Shown in pieces: positions 1 through 5,423 of a stretch of DNA of 5,702 nt. The stretch lies in NCBI GenBank assembly GCA_902806365.1, contig CADCWJ010000264.1, positions 1 through 5,702 of the forward strand. Direction: 5' to 3'. This DNA comes from an uncultured Thermomicrobiales bacterium (GTDB lineage: Bacteria > Chloroflexota > Chloroflexia > Thermomicrobiales > UBA6265). Position 1 is the stretch's first letter. Every line of letters begins with the position of its first letter. Made by a program: the position numbers and the translations under genes. The notes under the pieces are model-generated. The model was not told where the DNA came from, did not search any database, and saw nothing but the letters and a program-made list of their open reading frames with translations.

Positions 1-210
1 CGCCAGCGGCAGCAGGGTCGCCGCGAAAAAATCGAGATAGATTGATTCGCCAAAGACCATGCGGAGGTCGCGGAGCGACGGTTCATCCGGGACGAGCTGG
101 GGGATCAGGGCAAACAGTGCCGAAAGCAGGCAGATTCCGATCAGGACGAAGATCGACTTGGAGCGGGCGAACTGCCTGATCGTCAGCGATGTGATGGTCA
201 GCATGCTCAC
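1..210 (-). CDS. ABC-2-type transporter permease, N-terminal fragment (permease 2)
   Basis: The first 70 residues are visible; the gene continues past the left edge. The fragment starts VSMLTITSLTIRQFARSKS, followed by one hydrophobic segment at about residues 19-40 (core FVLIGICLLSALFALIPQLV). A polar stretch follows (PDEPSLRDLRMVFGES), and a second hydrophobic segment begins at the window edge. A short basic N-terminus before the first membrane helix is usual for ABC-2-type permeases. The GTG at 210 is chosen because GGAG in the last codons of ATPase 2 lies 8 bases before it; an ATG two codons further in (204) would be 14 bases away. The gene starts 2 bases after the ATPase 2 stop codon, so the two are probably co-translated and this is likely the membrane partner of ATPase 2. 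The family call rests on position plus topology; too little sequence is present to name a subfamily or substrate. Confidence 0.72.
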   Translation of the reverse strand, partial: MSMLTITSLTIRQFARSKSIFVLIGICLLSALFALIPQLVPDEPSLRDLRMVFGESIYLDFFAATLLPLA

Positions 211-212
211 CG

Positions 213-1235
213 TTATTTCTCCACCAGATAGGAAAACACCGAGGTCAGCGACTCGTCGGTCGGCTGGATCTCGAAGAGCCGGATCTGCTCGCGCTGGGCC
301 GCGAGCGGAACGATGCGGTAGAACGTCCGCACATCGTTGGTCGCGGCGATGATCCGGTCCTGGGCGTCGATCCGGACCGATTGCACGGCAGGCTGCCCGA
401 TCAGGACCGAAGCGAGGCGGCGGGGATTCGACGCCTTGATCCGGACCTCGTGATCGTGAGCATCGATCTTGTCGCGGATCGCCCGGAAATCCCCGGCGGC
501 GGCCAGCTTGCCGTTGATGATGACGATGATGTTCTCGGCGAAGCGCTCGACCTCGACGAGCACGTGCGAGGAGACCACAACGGTCTTGCCCACCGCCCCA
601 AGCTCGCGGATCAGCTTGATCAACTGCGCCCGCTGAACCGGATCGGTCCCGTTCAGCGGCTCATCCATCAGGATGACCTGGGGATCATGGACGAGCGCAC
701 CGGCGACCTTGATCCGCTGGCGCATGCCTTTCGAGTACCCCCCGACCTTGCGGTCTGCCGCGCTTCGCATGTCGACGATGTCGATCGCGCGCTCAACCGC
801 CGCGTCGAGCGGTTTGACCTTCTGGAGCTGGGCATTGAGGCGAACGAACTCCCGTCCGGAGAGAAAGGGGTAGACCACCTCCTGCTCCGACACAAGCCCG
901 AGGTTGCGATAGGCGGCAGGGCGGCCACGGGCCGGCTGACCCTCGATCGTGACCTTGCCGGACGAGGGTGCCTGGAGCCCGGCCATCATCTTCAGCGTGG
1001 TCGATTTGCCCGCTCCGTTGGGACCGAGGAGGCCGGTCACGCCAGGGCCGACGCCGAAGCTCACCTCCGACACGGCAACGATGTCGCCATACCACTTCGA
1101 TACGCTTTCCAGCTCGATCGTGGGGCGTGCCGACCCGACCATCCCCGGCAGATGCGGGGGGCTCGCCACCGTGTGCGCATCCGGATCGATTCCATTCTGG
1201 CTCGGAAGCTGGCTCTGGCTCTGGTTCTGGCTCAT
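213..1235 (-). CDS. ABC transporter ATP-binding protein (ATPase 2)
   Basis: Cytoplasmic ATPase subunit of an ABC-2-type exporter. Counting from the GTG at 1247, it has Walker A GPNGAGKST (75-83), Q-loop Gln122, signature YSKGMRQ (171-177), Walker B VILMDEP with catalytic Glu196, D-loop-like NGTDP (200-203 region) and H-loop His228. The D-loop differs from the common SGLDP or AGMDP. After the ATPase core, residues 265-344 form an accessory C-terminal region typical of this ATPase class. The frame opens with GTG directly after the TAG of permease 1, but the ATG four codons in (1235) is preferred. AGGTGG (1244-1249) sits 8 bases before that ATG, whereas the GTG lies inside it. The protein is then 340 residues. 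Its first 35 or so residues are an extra Gln/Ser-rich tail, QNQSQSQLPSQNG, before the ATPase fold. Permease 2 follows after 2 bases. The substrate is unknown. Confidence 0.93.
   Translation of the reverse strand: MSQNQSQSQLPSQNGIDPDAHTVASPPHLPGMVGSARPTIELESVSKWYGDIVAVSEVSFGVGPGVTGLLGPNGAGKSTTLKMMAGLQAPSSGKVTIEGQPARGRPAAYRNLGLVSEQEVVYPFLSGREFVRLNAQLQKVKPLDAAVERAIDIVDMRSAADRKVGGYSKGMRQRIKVAGALVHDPQVILMDEPLNGTDPVQRAQLIKLIRELGAVGKTVVVSSHVLVEVERFAENIIVIINGKLAAAGDFRAIRDKIDAHDHEVRIKASNPRRLASVLIGQPAVQSVRIDAQDRIIAATNDVRTFYRIVPLAAQREQIRLFEIQPTDESLTSVFSYLVEK
1209..1232 (-). repeat. Tandem hexanucleotide repeat in the 5' end of ATPase 2
   Basis: Four consecutive 6-base units, three reading CTGGCT and one CTGGTT on the plus strand, encode alternating Gln and Ser/Asn in the N-terminal tail of ATPase 2. 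A fifth copy of CTGGCT lies at 1197-1202. Because the unit is 6 bases, a change in copy number would lengthen or shorten the tail by two residues without shifting the frame. Confidence 0.6.
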
Positions 1236-1247
1236 CGCACTCGCCAC

Positions 1248-2186
1248 CTATGCGTCGTCGCGCGGGGCGTAACGCCACCGCAGGAAAAGAATGCCGAGCG
1301 CGACAATCGCCAGGCAATACGTAATGTAGAACGCGAGCGAGAGGTCGGCACGCTCGACGTTGAAGTTGGATACATCATTGAAGAGGTGCGCCGAGACGCC
1401 CTGGAGGGTGTCGATCCCGCTCACCAGAATGAGGTACCGGCTCCAGTCGAAGTCGCTCAACAGCTCCATCCCGATCTGGGCGACCGAGGTGAGCACGATG
1501 AAGCTGATGATGATGATCGTGACCGCAACTCCCTTTCGATCCGTGACCGACGAGATCACGAGGCCCAGCGTACCGAGCGTGAGCGCGATCAGGGAGCCGA
1601 GCAGGATCACCCGCCAGAGGTCGCCCACATTGTCGCGCATCGCCCGCCACGGCGAGTCGGCGACGAGCTGTCGGCCCAGCCAGAGGATCACGGCCGGAAC
1701 GACCGACAACGTCATCGTCAGGGCCGTCATCGCCAGCACCTTGGCCAGCACGTAATCGAAGCGGGAGATCGCGCGGGAGAAATAGAGCGGCAAGGTCCGC
1801 TCGCGGCGATCGACGCAGACCATTTCGGGGGCCGCGGTCGCGACGAAGATGCCGACGACCGTGAAGATCGAGGTCATGTATCCGGAATAGGACGCAAATC
1901 CCGAATCCGGGATGATCGCGCTGATCCCGATCATGACGATCAGGGGAACGACGGCCGCCGTGTAGAGCAGGAACGGCAGCACCTTGGCGGTCCAGCTCTT
2001 CCGCAACCCGAGCGCCCGCTTGATCGAGTACCCGATCAACGAGCGAAACGCCTGGCGGCGGCCCAGTCGCTCACCGTCGTAATGGGAGTACCCGCGGTCG
2101 AAGACCTCGCCATACCGGGCCGGGTTGGCAGGCGCGAGCGTGCCGGTTACCTGCGACTGCACTCCCCCGCTCCTATCGATCGACAT
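1248..2186 (-). CDS. ABC-2-type transporter permease (permease 1)
   Basis: Integral membrane subunit of an ABC exporter, 312 residues. After a hydrophilic N-terminus of about 65 residues containing RGYSHYDGERLGRRQAFRS, six hydrophobic segments can be seen at roughly 68-91, 103-120, 145-168, 191-212, 219-239 and 283-303. Between the second and third lies the cytoplasmic-looking stretch VCVDRRERTLPLYFSRAISR, which resembles the segment that follows TM2 in many ABC-2 permeases. The start is the ATG at 2186: GGAGG (complement of 2193-2197) precedes it by 6 bases. An ATG at 2213 in the same frame has no good ribosome site. The gene overlaps the end of ATPase 1 by 14 bases and ends just before ATPase 2, so it is almost certainly the partner of ATPase 1. 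No substrate-binding or enzymatic domain is present, so the cargo cannot be named. Confidence 0.9.
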   Translation of the reverse strand: MSIDRSGGVQSQVTGTLAPANPARYGEVFDRGYSHYDGERLGRRQAFRSLIGYSIKRALGLRKSWTAKVLPFLLYTAAVVPLIVMIGISAIIPDSGFASYSGYMTSIFTVVGIFVATAAPEMVCVDRRERTLPLYFSRAISRFDYVLAKVLAMTALTMTLSVVPAVILWLGRQLVADSPWRAMRDNVGDLWRVILLGSLIALTLGTLGLVISSVTDRKGVAVTIIIISFIVLTSVAQIGMELLSDFDWSRYLILVSGIDTLQGVSAHLFNDVSNFNVERADLSLAFYITYCLAIVALGILFLRWRYAPRDDA

Positions 2187-3165
2187 GGTTGGCCTCCCGC
2201 GCCGCCTCGACATTGCCGAGGTAGATGTCTTCCAGCGATCGCGACCGCGATCTCATCGAGCGCAGGGAGGCCTGCTGTTGAACGGCCAGGTCACGGATCT
2301 TGTCGTAAATCCGGTCGTCGGTGCCTTCCACGATGATCTCGTCCCGGCCCATGTTGAGATCGCCCTGGCGAACCCGAACGCCGTTGCGTTGCAACTCCGC
2401 GGCGAAGGAATCGTAATCGCCATCGATCCGGATGATGACCTCCCCGCCAACATTCCCGAGATCGCCGAGCGCCTGCGAGGTAACGAGCCGGCCGCCATCG
2501 AGAATCACCACGTAATCGCAGACGCGCTCGATGTCCTCGAGGATGTGGGAGGAAAAGACCACCGCGATGCCGAGGTTCTTGTAGATGCGTTCGACAAGCT
2601 CGAGCATCTCCTCCCGGCCCTGCGGGTCCATCCCGGCCGTGGGCTCGTCGAGAAAGACCAGGTCGGGGTCGTGAACGATTGCCTGGGCGAGCTTCGCGCG
2701 TTGCCGCATGCCGGTCGAAAACCCCTTGATCAGGCGATACCGCTCTTCGGCGAGACCAACCTGGAAGAGGACATCGGCCGCCCGCTGACGCGCGGCGCGC
2801 GGAGGCAACCCGCTCATCTCGGCCATGTGGCCAACGAAATCGGCGGCGGTCGTGGCCATCGGCAGGGCATCCGCCTCGGGCATGTAGCCGACATGCTCGC
2901 GGACCTTGGTCCCTTGGGTCTGGGTATCGAAGCCGACAACGCTGGCGGAGCCGCGATTCGGTTTGGAAAGCCCCAGCAATGTCCGGATCAGCGTGGTCTT
3001 TCCCGCGCCGTTGGCGCCAAGGAGGCCGACCGACGCACGCGGAATCGAGAGCGTGATGTTCTCCAGAGCGACGAAGTTCTTGAACTTCTTGTCGAGCCCT
3101 CGGACCTCGATCACCGGCGGAGCGGCGTGTACATCAATGGGAGCGGCAACGGCCTGGGTCACCAT
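2173..3165 (-). CDS. ABC transporter ATP-binding protein (ATPase 1)
   Basis: Cytoplasmic ATPase subunit, 330 residues from the ATG at 3165. In order: Walker A GANGAGKTT (50-58), signature FSTGMRQR (149-156), Walker B LVFLDEP with catalytic Glu174, D-loop AGMDP (177-181) and H-loop His207. At the Q-loop position the sequence reads GYMPEADALP, with Glu97 where Gln is usual; I recall YMPE as common in ABC-2 drug and lipid exporter ATPases, so it need not mean inactivity. The C-terminal accessory region (about 240-330) carries an Arg/Ser-rich patch, SMRSRSRSLED, near its end. The 3165 start has AAGGTG 10 bases upstream. The frame also allows an ATG at 3192, with GAGG only 3 bases away, so that one is less likely. 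It is the first gene of the leftward operon, and its last codons overlap the start of permease 1. Confidence 0.93.
   Translation of the reverse strand: MVTQAVAAPIDVHAAPPVIEVRGLDKKFKNFVALENITLSIPRASVGLLGANGAGKTTLIRTLLGLSKPNRGSASVVGFDTQTQGTKVREHVGYMPEADALPMATTAADFVGHMAEMSGLPPRAARQRAADVLFQVGLAEERYRLIKGFSTGMRQRAKLAQAIVHDPDLVFLDEPTAGMDPQGREEMLELVERIYKNLGIAVVFSSHILEDIERVCDYVVILDGGRLVTSQALGDLGNVGGEVIIRIDGDYDSFAAELQRNGVRVRQGDLNMGRDEIIVEGTDDRIYDKIRDLAVQQQASLRSMRSRSRSLEDIYLGNVEAAREANHVDR
2193..2197 (-). promoter_or_regulatory. Ribosome binding site of permease 1
   Basis: GGAGG on the minus strand, 6 bases before the ATG at 2186 and inside the last codons of ATPase 1. It decides between the 2186 start and the upstream in-frame ATG at 2213. 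It also implies translational coupling, because ribosomes finishing ATPase 1 stop 14 bases past the permease start. Confidence 0.75.
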
Positions 3166-3295
3166 GTCACGTTTGCACCTTGTCCACGTCATCGTCCTCG
3201 TTTGCCGCGCTGCGGCGATCGTTTTCGGTTGGACCCGCTGGGCGAGAGTCTACAGCGGTTGGGGATGCGGAACGCACCCTTTCACCGGGCAGCAT

Positions 3296-3307
3296 ACCGG
3301 TTCCGGT
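3296..3307. repeat. Short perfect inverted repeat, possible operator
   Basis: ACCGG-TT-CCGGT, with 5-base arms and a 2-base centre, lies in the divergent intergenic region about 130 bases before the ABC operon. Its size suits a dimeric regulator half-site pair more than an RNA hairpin. Repeats this short also arise by chance in GC-rich DNA. Confidence 0.25.
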
Positions 3308-3338
3308 GTCACGGATCTGTGTGGGATACGTCACGATT
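3308..3338. repeat. Direct repeat with 22-base period, possible regulator sites
   Basis: GTCACG occurs at 3308-3313 and again at 3330-3335, each followed by a short A/T-containing stretch (GAT, ATT). The 22-base period is close to two helical turns, which would place both copies on the same DNA face. Only six bases are identical, so this is suggestive at best. Confidence 0.22.
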
Positions 3339-3400
3339 GTGCGTGGCATGGCGGAATCGGCGAGGGCTCAGAGAGTGCTGCACGCCGTCGCGCCGTGCTT

Positions 3401-3418
3401 CCTACCCGGACGGGCAGG
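3401..3418. repeat. Imperfect inverted repeat in the intergenic region
   Basis: The arms CCTACCCG and CGGGCAGG are separated by GA and pair at seven of eight positions. The element lies about 50 bases upstream of the candidate -35 of the protease promoter, a position suited to an activator or repressor site. No T-run follows on either strand, so it is not a terminator. Confidence 0.25.
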
Positions 3419-3468
3419 CATCGCACTGCTCCATCGCCCGGTGCGGTCCGCCCACCAGGTCCTTAAGG

Positions 3469-3497
3469 TTGACGCAATCCATCGAGAGGCCCGTCAT
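3469..3497 (+). promoter_or_regulatory. Candidate sigma-70-type promoter for the protease gene
   Basis: TTGACG (3469-3474) matches the -35 consensus at five of six bases. At a 17-base spacing the -10 position reads CGTCAT, matching only three of six. A transcript from here would have a leader of about 80 bases before the ATG at 3582. The -35 is the strongest promoter-like hexamer I see in this region, but the -10 is poor, so the call is weak. Confidence 0.28.
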
Positions 3498-3581
3498 GAC
3501 CAGGGCGAGCGGCTCTCCGGTGGCCTGATCCGCTTTTCATTCATCTTAACGGCAATGTGCCGGAACCGGGAGAACCAATCG

Positions 3582-4523
3582 ATGAGCGCCGACCACAGCG
3601 ACCAGACACAGCACCAGAATCTTCAGCTTGGAGAGGTCTTCGCCGATGCGGTGGAGCGGGCGGCGCCAGGCGTTGTCGCGGTTCATGGCCGGCGTCGTCT
3701 ACCGGCGACCGGCACCGTCTGGAGCGTGGACGGAACCAACTCGGTCATCGTGACCGCCAGCCACGTGATCGAGCGCGAGGAGCAGTTGGCGATCCGGATG
3801 GCGGATGAATCACGGGTGCCCGCCACCCTCGTGGGTCGCGATCTCTCCCGGGACATCGCCGTGCTCCGCGCGGACACCGCCAGCCTCCCGCCGATCACCC
3901 GGCGCGAGGGCGAGGCTCGCGTCGGATCGATGGTGATGGCGATCGGGCGCCCATGGGCTGTCTCGCCGCAAGCGACGTTCGGAACGGTCAACGCGGTCGG
4001 GATGTATCGCTTTCGGCGTTCCCGCAGCGCGTTCGTGATCCATGCCGATGTGACGATGTTGCCGGGCTTTTCCGGCGGGCCGCTGATCGACGCCGCCGGG
4101 TCGGTGATGGGGATCAATACGTCCGGACTCGGCCGTTGGGGTGGAGTCACGATTCCGGTGGATCAGATCCAGCGCGTCGCGGACGACATCGTCGCCTACG
4201 GCTATGTCCGCAGCGCCTGGATCGGCGTGACGGTCCAGCCCGTCGAGCTGCCGGCCCAATCGCGGGAAGGGCTCGACGGTCAGGATACAGGCTTGCTCGT
4301 CGCCGGCATTGCCGCCGAGAGCCCGGCGGCCCGTGCGGGTTTGCTGGTCGGTGATATTCTGGTAACACTGGCGGGGCAGCCACTGACCGATCCGCTGGAC
4401 CTCAAGCATCTCCTCGGTGGCGACCTGATCGGCACCTCCCTCGATGTCGCCGGATTGCGCGGCGGCGTGGCCCAGACGTTCACCGTTGAGCCCGTCGAGC
4501 ACCCGGATCAAAAGCGATCATGA
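3582..4523 (+). CDS. HtrA-like trypsin-fold serine protease with PDZ domain (S1C type)
   Basis: A 313-residue peptidase of the HtrA/DegP class. The trypsin-like domain (about 18-205) shows the triad His61 (TASHV), Asp91 (SRDIAVL) and Ser164 in GFSGGP. The usual HtrA motif is GNSGGP; Phe163 replaces Asn, but the catalytic Ser and oxyanion Gly are kept, so activity is expected. A single PDZ domain follows (about 212-305), with the GLLV carboxylate-loop region and SPAARAGLLVGDILVTL. The start is the ATG at 3582, 9 bases after GGGAG (3568-3572). The frame is open upstream to 3180, but that part looks non-coding. The N-terminus (MSADHSDQTQHQ) is hydrophilic, and no signal peptide, lipobox or membrane helix is visible, unlike most HtrA proteins, so it may act in the cytoplasm. 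The TGA stop overlaps the first possible ATG of the regulator. The target substrate is unknown. Confidence 0.9.
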   Translation: MSADHSDQTQHQNLQLGEVFADAVERAAPGVVAVHGRRRLPATGTVWSVDGTNSVIVTASHVIEREEQLAIRMADESRVPATLVGRDLSRDIAVLRADTASLPPITRREGEARVGSMVMAIGRPWAVSPQATFGTVNAVGMYRFRRSRSAFVIHADVTMLPGFSGGPLIDAAGSVMGINTSGLGRWGGVTIPVDQIQRVADDIVAYGYVRSAWIGVTVQPVELPAQSREGLDGQDTGLLVAGIAAESPAARAGLLVGDILVTLAGQPLTDPLDLKHLLGGDLIGTSLDVAGLRGGVAQTFTVEPVEHPDQKRS

Positions 4524-4555
4524 GGCTTTCCACAGTCTGGAAGGCACCCCAGGAC

Positions 4556-4559
4556 GGAG
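4556..4559 (+). promoter_or_regulatory. Ribosome binding site that decides the regulator start
   Basis: GGAG, 8 bases before the ATG at 4568. The earlier in-frame ATG at 4520 overlaps the protease stop as ATGA but has no purine-rich ribosome site at the right distance. The 4568 start is therefore preferred, although coupling through 4520 cannot be excluded. Confidence 0.5.
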
Positions 4560-4567
4560 CGCGAACC

Positions 4568-5335
4568 ATGTCATCCCTAACCCCGGCGGCCGAACCGCGG
4601 ATGATCTCGGAGTTCGGTAGTGAGCACGAGCGGCGCCCTTCGTCGATGCCGCGCCTGATTTCCGCGGGGCGTGACCGCCGGGTCGTCGGTGTGGTTGCGG
4701 CCTATCCCTCGCTCCGGGCCGGGCTCGCGACCCTGATCCAAAGCGACCAGCGGCTGACGGTCTCGGCGATCTCGCCGCAGGTACTGAGCGCGGCGTCGGA
4801 GATGCCGGGTGTCGCGCAGCTCGGTCAGCTCGAAAATGTGGACGTGATCCTGGTCGAGCCGGGCGATCTCGATCCGGAGACACTGCGCACTCTCGTCACC
4901 CTGAGCCGGGAGGATCAGATTCCCGTGCTCTGGCTGGGAACCGATGGGATCGTGCCCGAGGCGTTGCGAAGCGACGAGCCGGGCGGCGTGATCGCGCTCG
5001 ACGCGGACGCAGAGACCATGGTGAGCGCGATCCGGGCAGTCGCAATGGGGATGCGGGTGATCGATCCGCATCTCAACCTCGAGCAGCGCAGTGGCAGCGG
5101 GGCATCGAGTGCCGGACGGGAGCGGGCGCTCATCGAGTCGTCGCTGAGTCCGCGCGAACGGGAAGTGCTGGGCCTGGTCGCAACGGGGTTGCCGAACAAG
5201 TCGATCGCGCGGTCACTCGGAATCAGCGACCACACCGTGAAGTTCCATGTCTCCTCGGTGTTGACGAAGCTGGATGCGGGGAGCAGGACCGAGGCGGTGA
5301 CGACCGCGACCCGGATGGGCATTCTTTCACTGTAG
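4568..5335 (+). CDS. NarL/LuxR-family transcription regulator with degenerate receiver domain
   Basis: DNA-binding regulator, 255 residues from the ATG at 4568 (271 if the ATG at 4520 is used; 4646 is a third option). Residues 1-37 look disordered. A receiver-like domain follows (about 38-168): RRVVGVVAAYPSLRAGLATLI matches the usual start of NarL receivers, but the acidic pair is AAY (44-46). VDVILVEPGD places Glu97 at the phospho-acceptor Asp position. VLWLGTD has Gly124 at the switch Thr/Ser, and GVIALDAD has Leu144 at the conserved Lys. A linker (170-190) leads to a good GerE-type helix-turn-helix (192-253: LSPREREVLGLVATG, NKSIARSLGISDHTVKFHV), with Thr223, Lys225 and His227 in the recognition helix. 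It lies directly behind the protease gene, with no terminator between them. Phosphorylation is unlikely; the signal may be a ligand, a protein partner or dosage. Confidence 0.9.
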   Translation: MSSLTPAAEPRMISEFGSEHERRPSSMPRLISAGRDRRVVGVVAAYPSLRAGLATLIQSDQRLTVSAISPQVLSAASEMPGVAQLGQLENVDVILVEPGDLDPETLRTLVTLSREDQIPVLWLGTDGIVPEALRSDEPGGVIALDADAETMVSAIRAVAMGMRVIDPHLNLEQRSGSGASSAGRERALIESSLSPREREVLGLVATGLPNKSIARSLGISDHTVKFHVSSVLTKLDAGSRTEAVTTATRMGILSL

Positions 5336-5356
5336 GCATCGCAGACACATCGAGGA

Positions 5357-5385
5357 ACGGGCCGGCGGATCGTCCGCCGGCCCGT
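5357..5385. terminator. Rho-independent-like terminator hairpin between convergent genes
   Basis: A perfect 13-bp stem, ACGGGCCGGCGGA pairing with TCCGCCGGCCCGT around the loop TCG, begins 21 bases after the regulator stop. It is followed on the plus strand by only CTTT, so the T-run is weak; on the minus strand the downstream bases are TCCTCG. It sits between the rightward regulator and a leftward transporter gene and could act on both transcripts. Strong GC stems with short U-runs are common in high-GC bacteria. Confidence 0.72.
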
Positions 5386-5423
5386 CTTTGCGTTCGCGGA
5401 CATTGGTAGGGTCCGGGCTACCC

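Larger units (their letters stand above)
3166..3581. promoter_or_regulatory. Divergent intergenic region
   Basis: About 416 bases separate the leftward ABC operon from the rightward protease gene, so promoters for both must lie here or inside the flanking genes. Reading frames cross the region, but none has a recognisable domain, good start context or protein-like composition, so I call no gene. Structures visible: an inverted repeat at 3296-3307, a direct repeat at 3308 and 3330, an imperfect inverted repeat at 3401-3418, a candidate rightward promoter at 3469-3497, and a locally AT-richer stretch at about 3533-3550 just before the protease start. On the minus strand the best -10-like hexamer is TAGACT (complement of 3247-3252), but no matching -35 is seen. 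Confidence 0.6.

Noticed and set aside
1496..1520. GATGAT repeats within permease 1
   Set aside because: They encode a run of Ile in a membrane helix (TIIIIS), so codon choice explains them.
381..2336. Plus-strand open frame of 651 codons antisense to ATPase 2 and permease 1
   Set aside because: It lies opposite two clear genes with full ABC motifs, and its translation is rich in Asp, Arg and His, with the look of an antisense shadow in GC-rich DNA. It has no recognisable domain. Its length comes from codon bias on the other strand.
3247..3275. Possible leftward promoter with -10 TAGACT (complement of 3247-3252)
   Set aside because: The -10 matches four of six bases, but the -35 position at 17-18 base spacing reads GCGTTC or TGCGTT, so the pair is not convincing.
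2125..3528. Plus-strand open frame of 467 codons antisense to ATPase 1
   Set aside because: Same shadow pattern, opposite an intact ATPase gene. No domain and no ribosome site support it.
3180..3581. Upstream extension of the protease reading frame
   Set aside because: The added 134 residues look non-coding, show no signal peptide or transmembrane helix, and the ATG at 3582 has a suitable GGGAG site.
3810..4511. Minus-strand open frame opposite the protease
   Set aside because: Shadow of the protease gene: Arg/Asp/His-rich, no motifs, opposite a gene with a complete catalytic triad.
4577..5403. Minus-strand open frames opposite the regulator (4577-5071 and 4915-5403)
   Set aside because: They cover the regulator on the opposite strand, one runs through the terminator hairpin, and neither has recognisable motifs.
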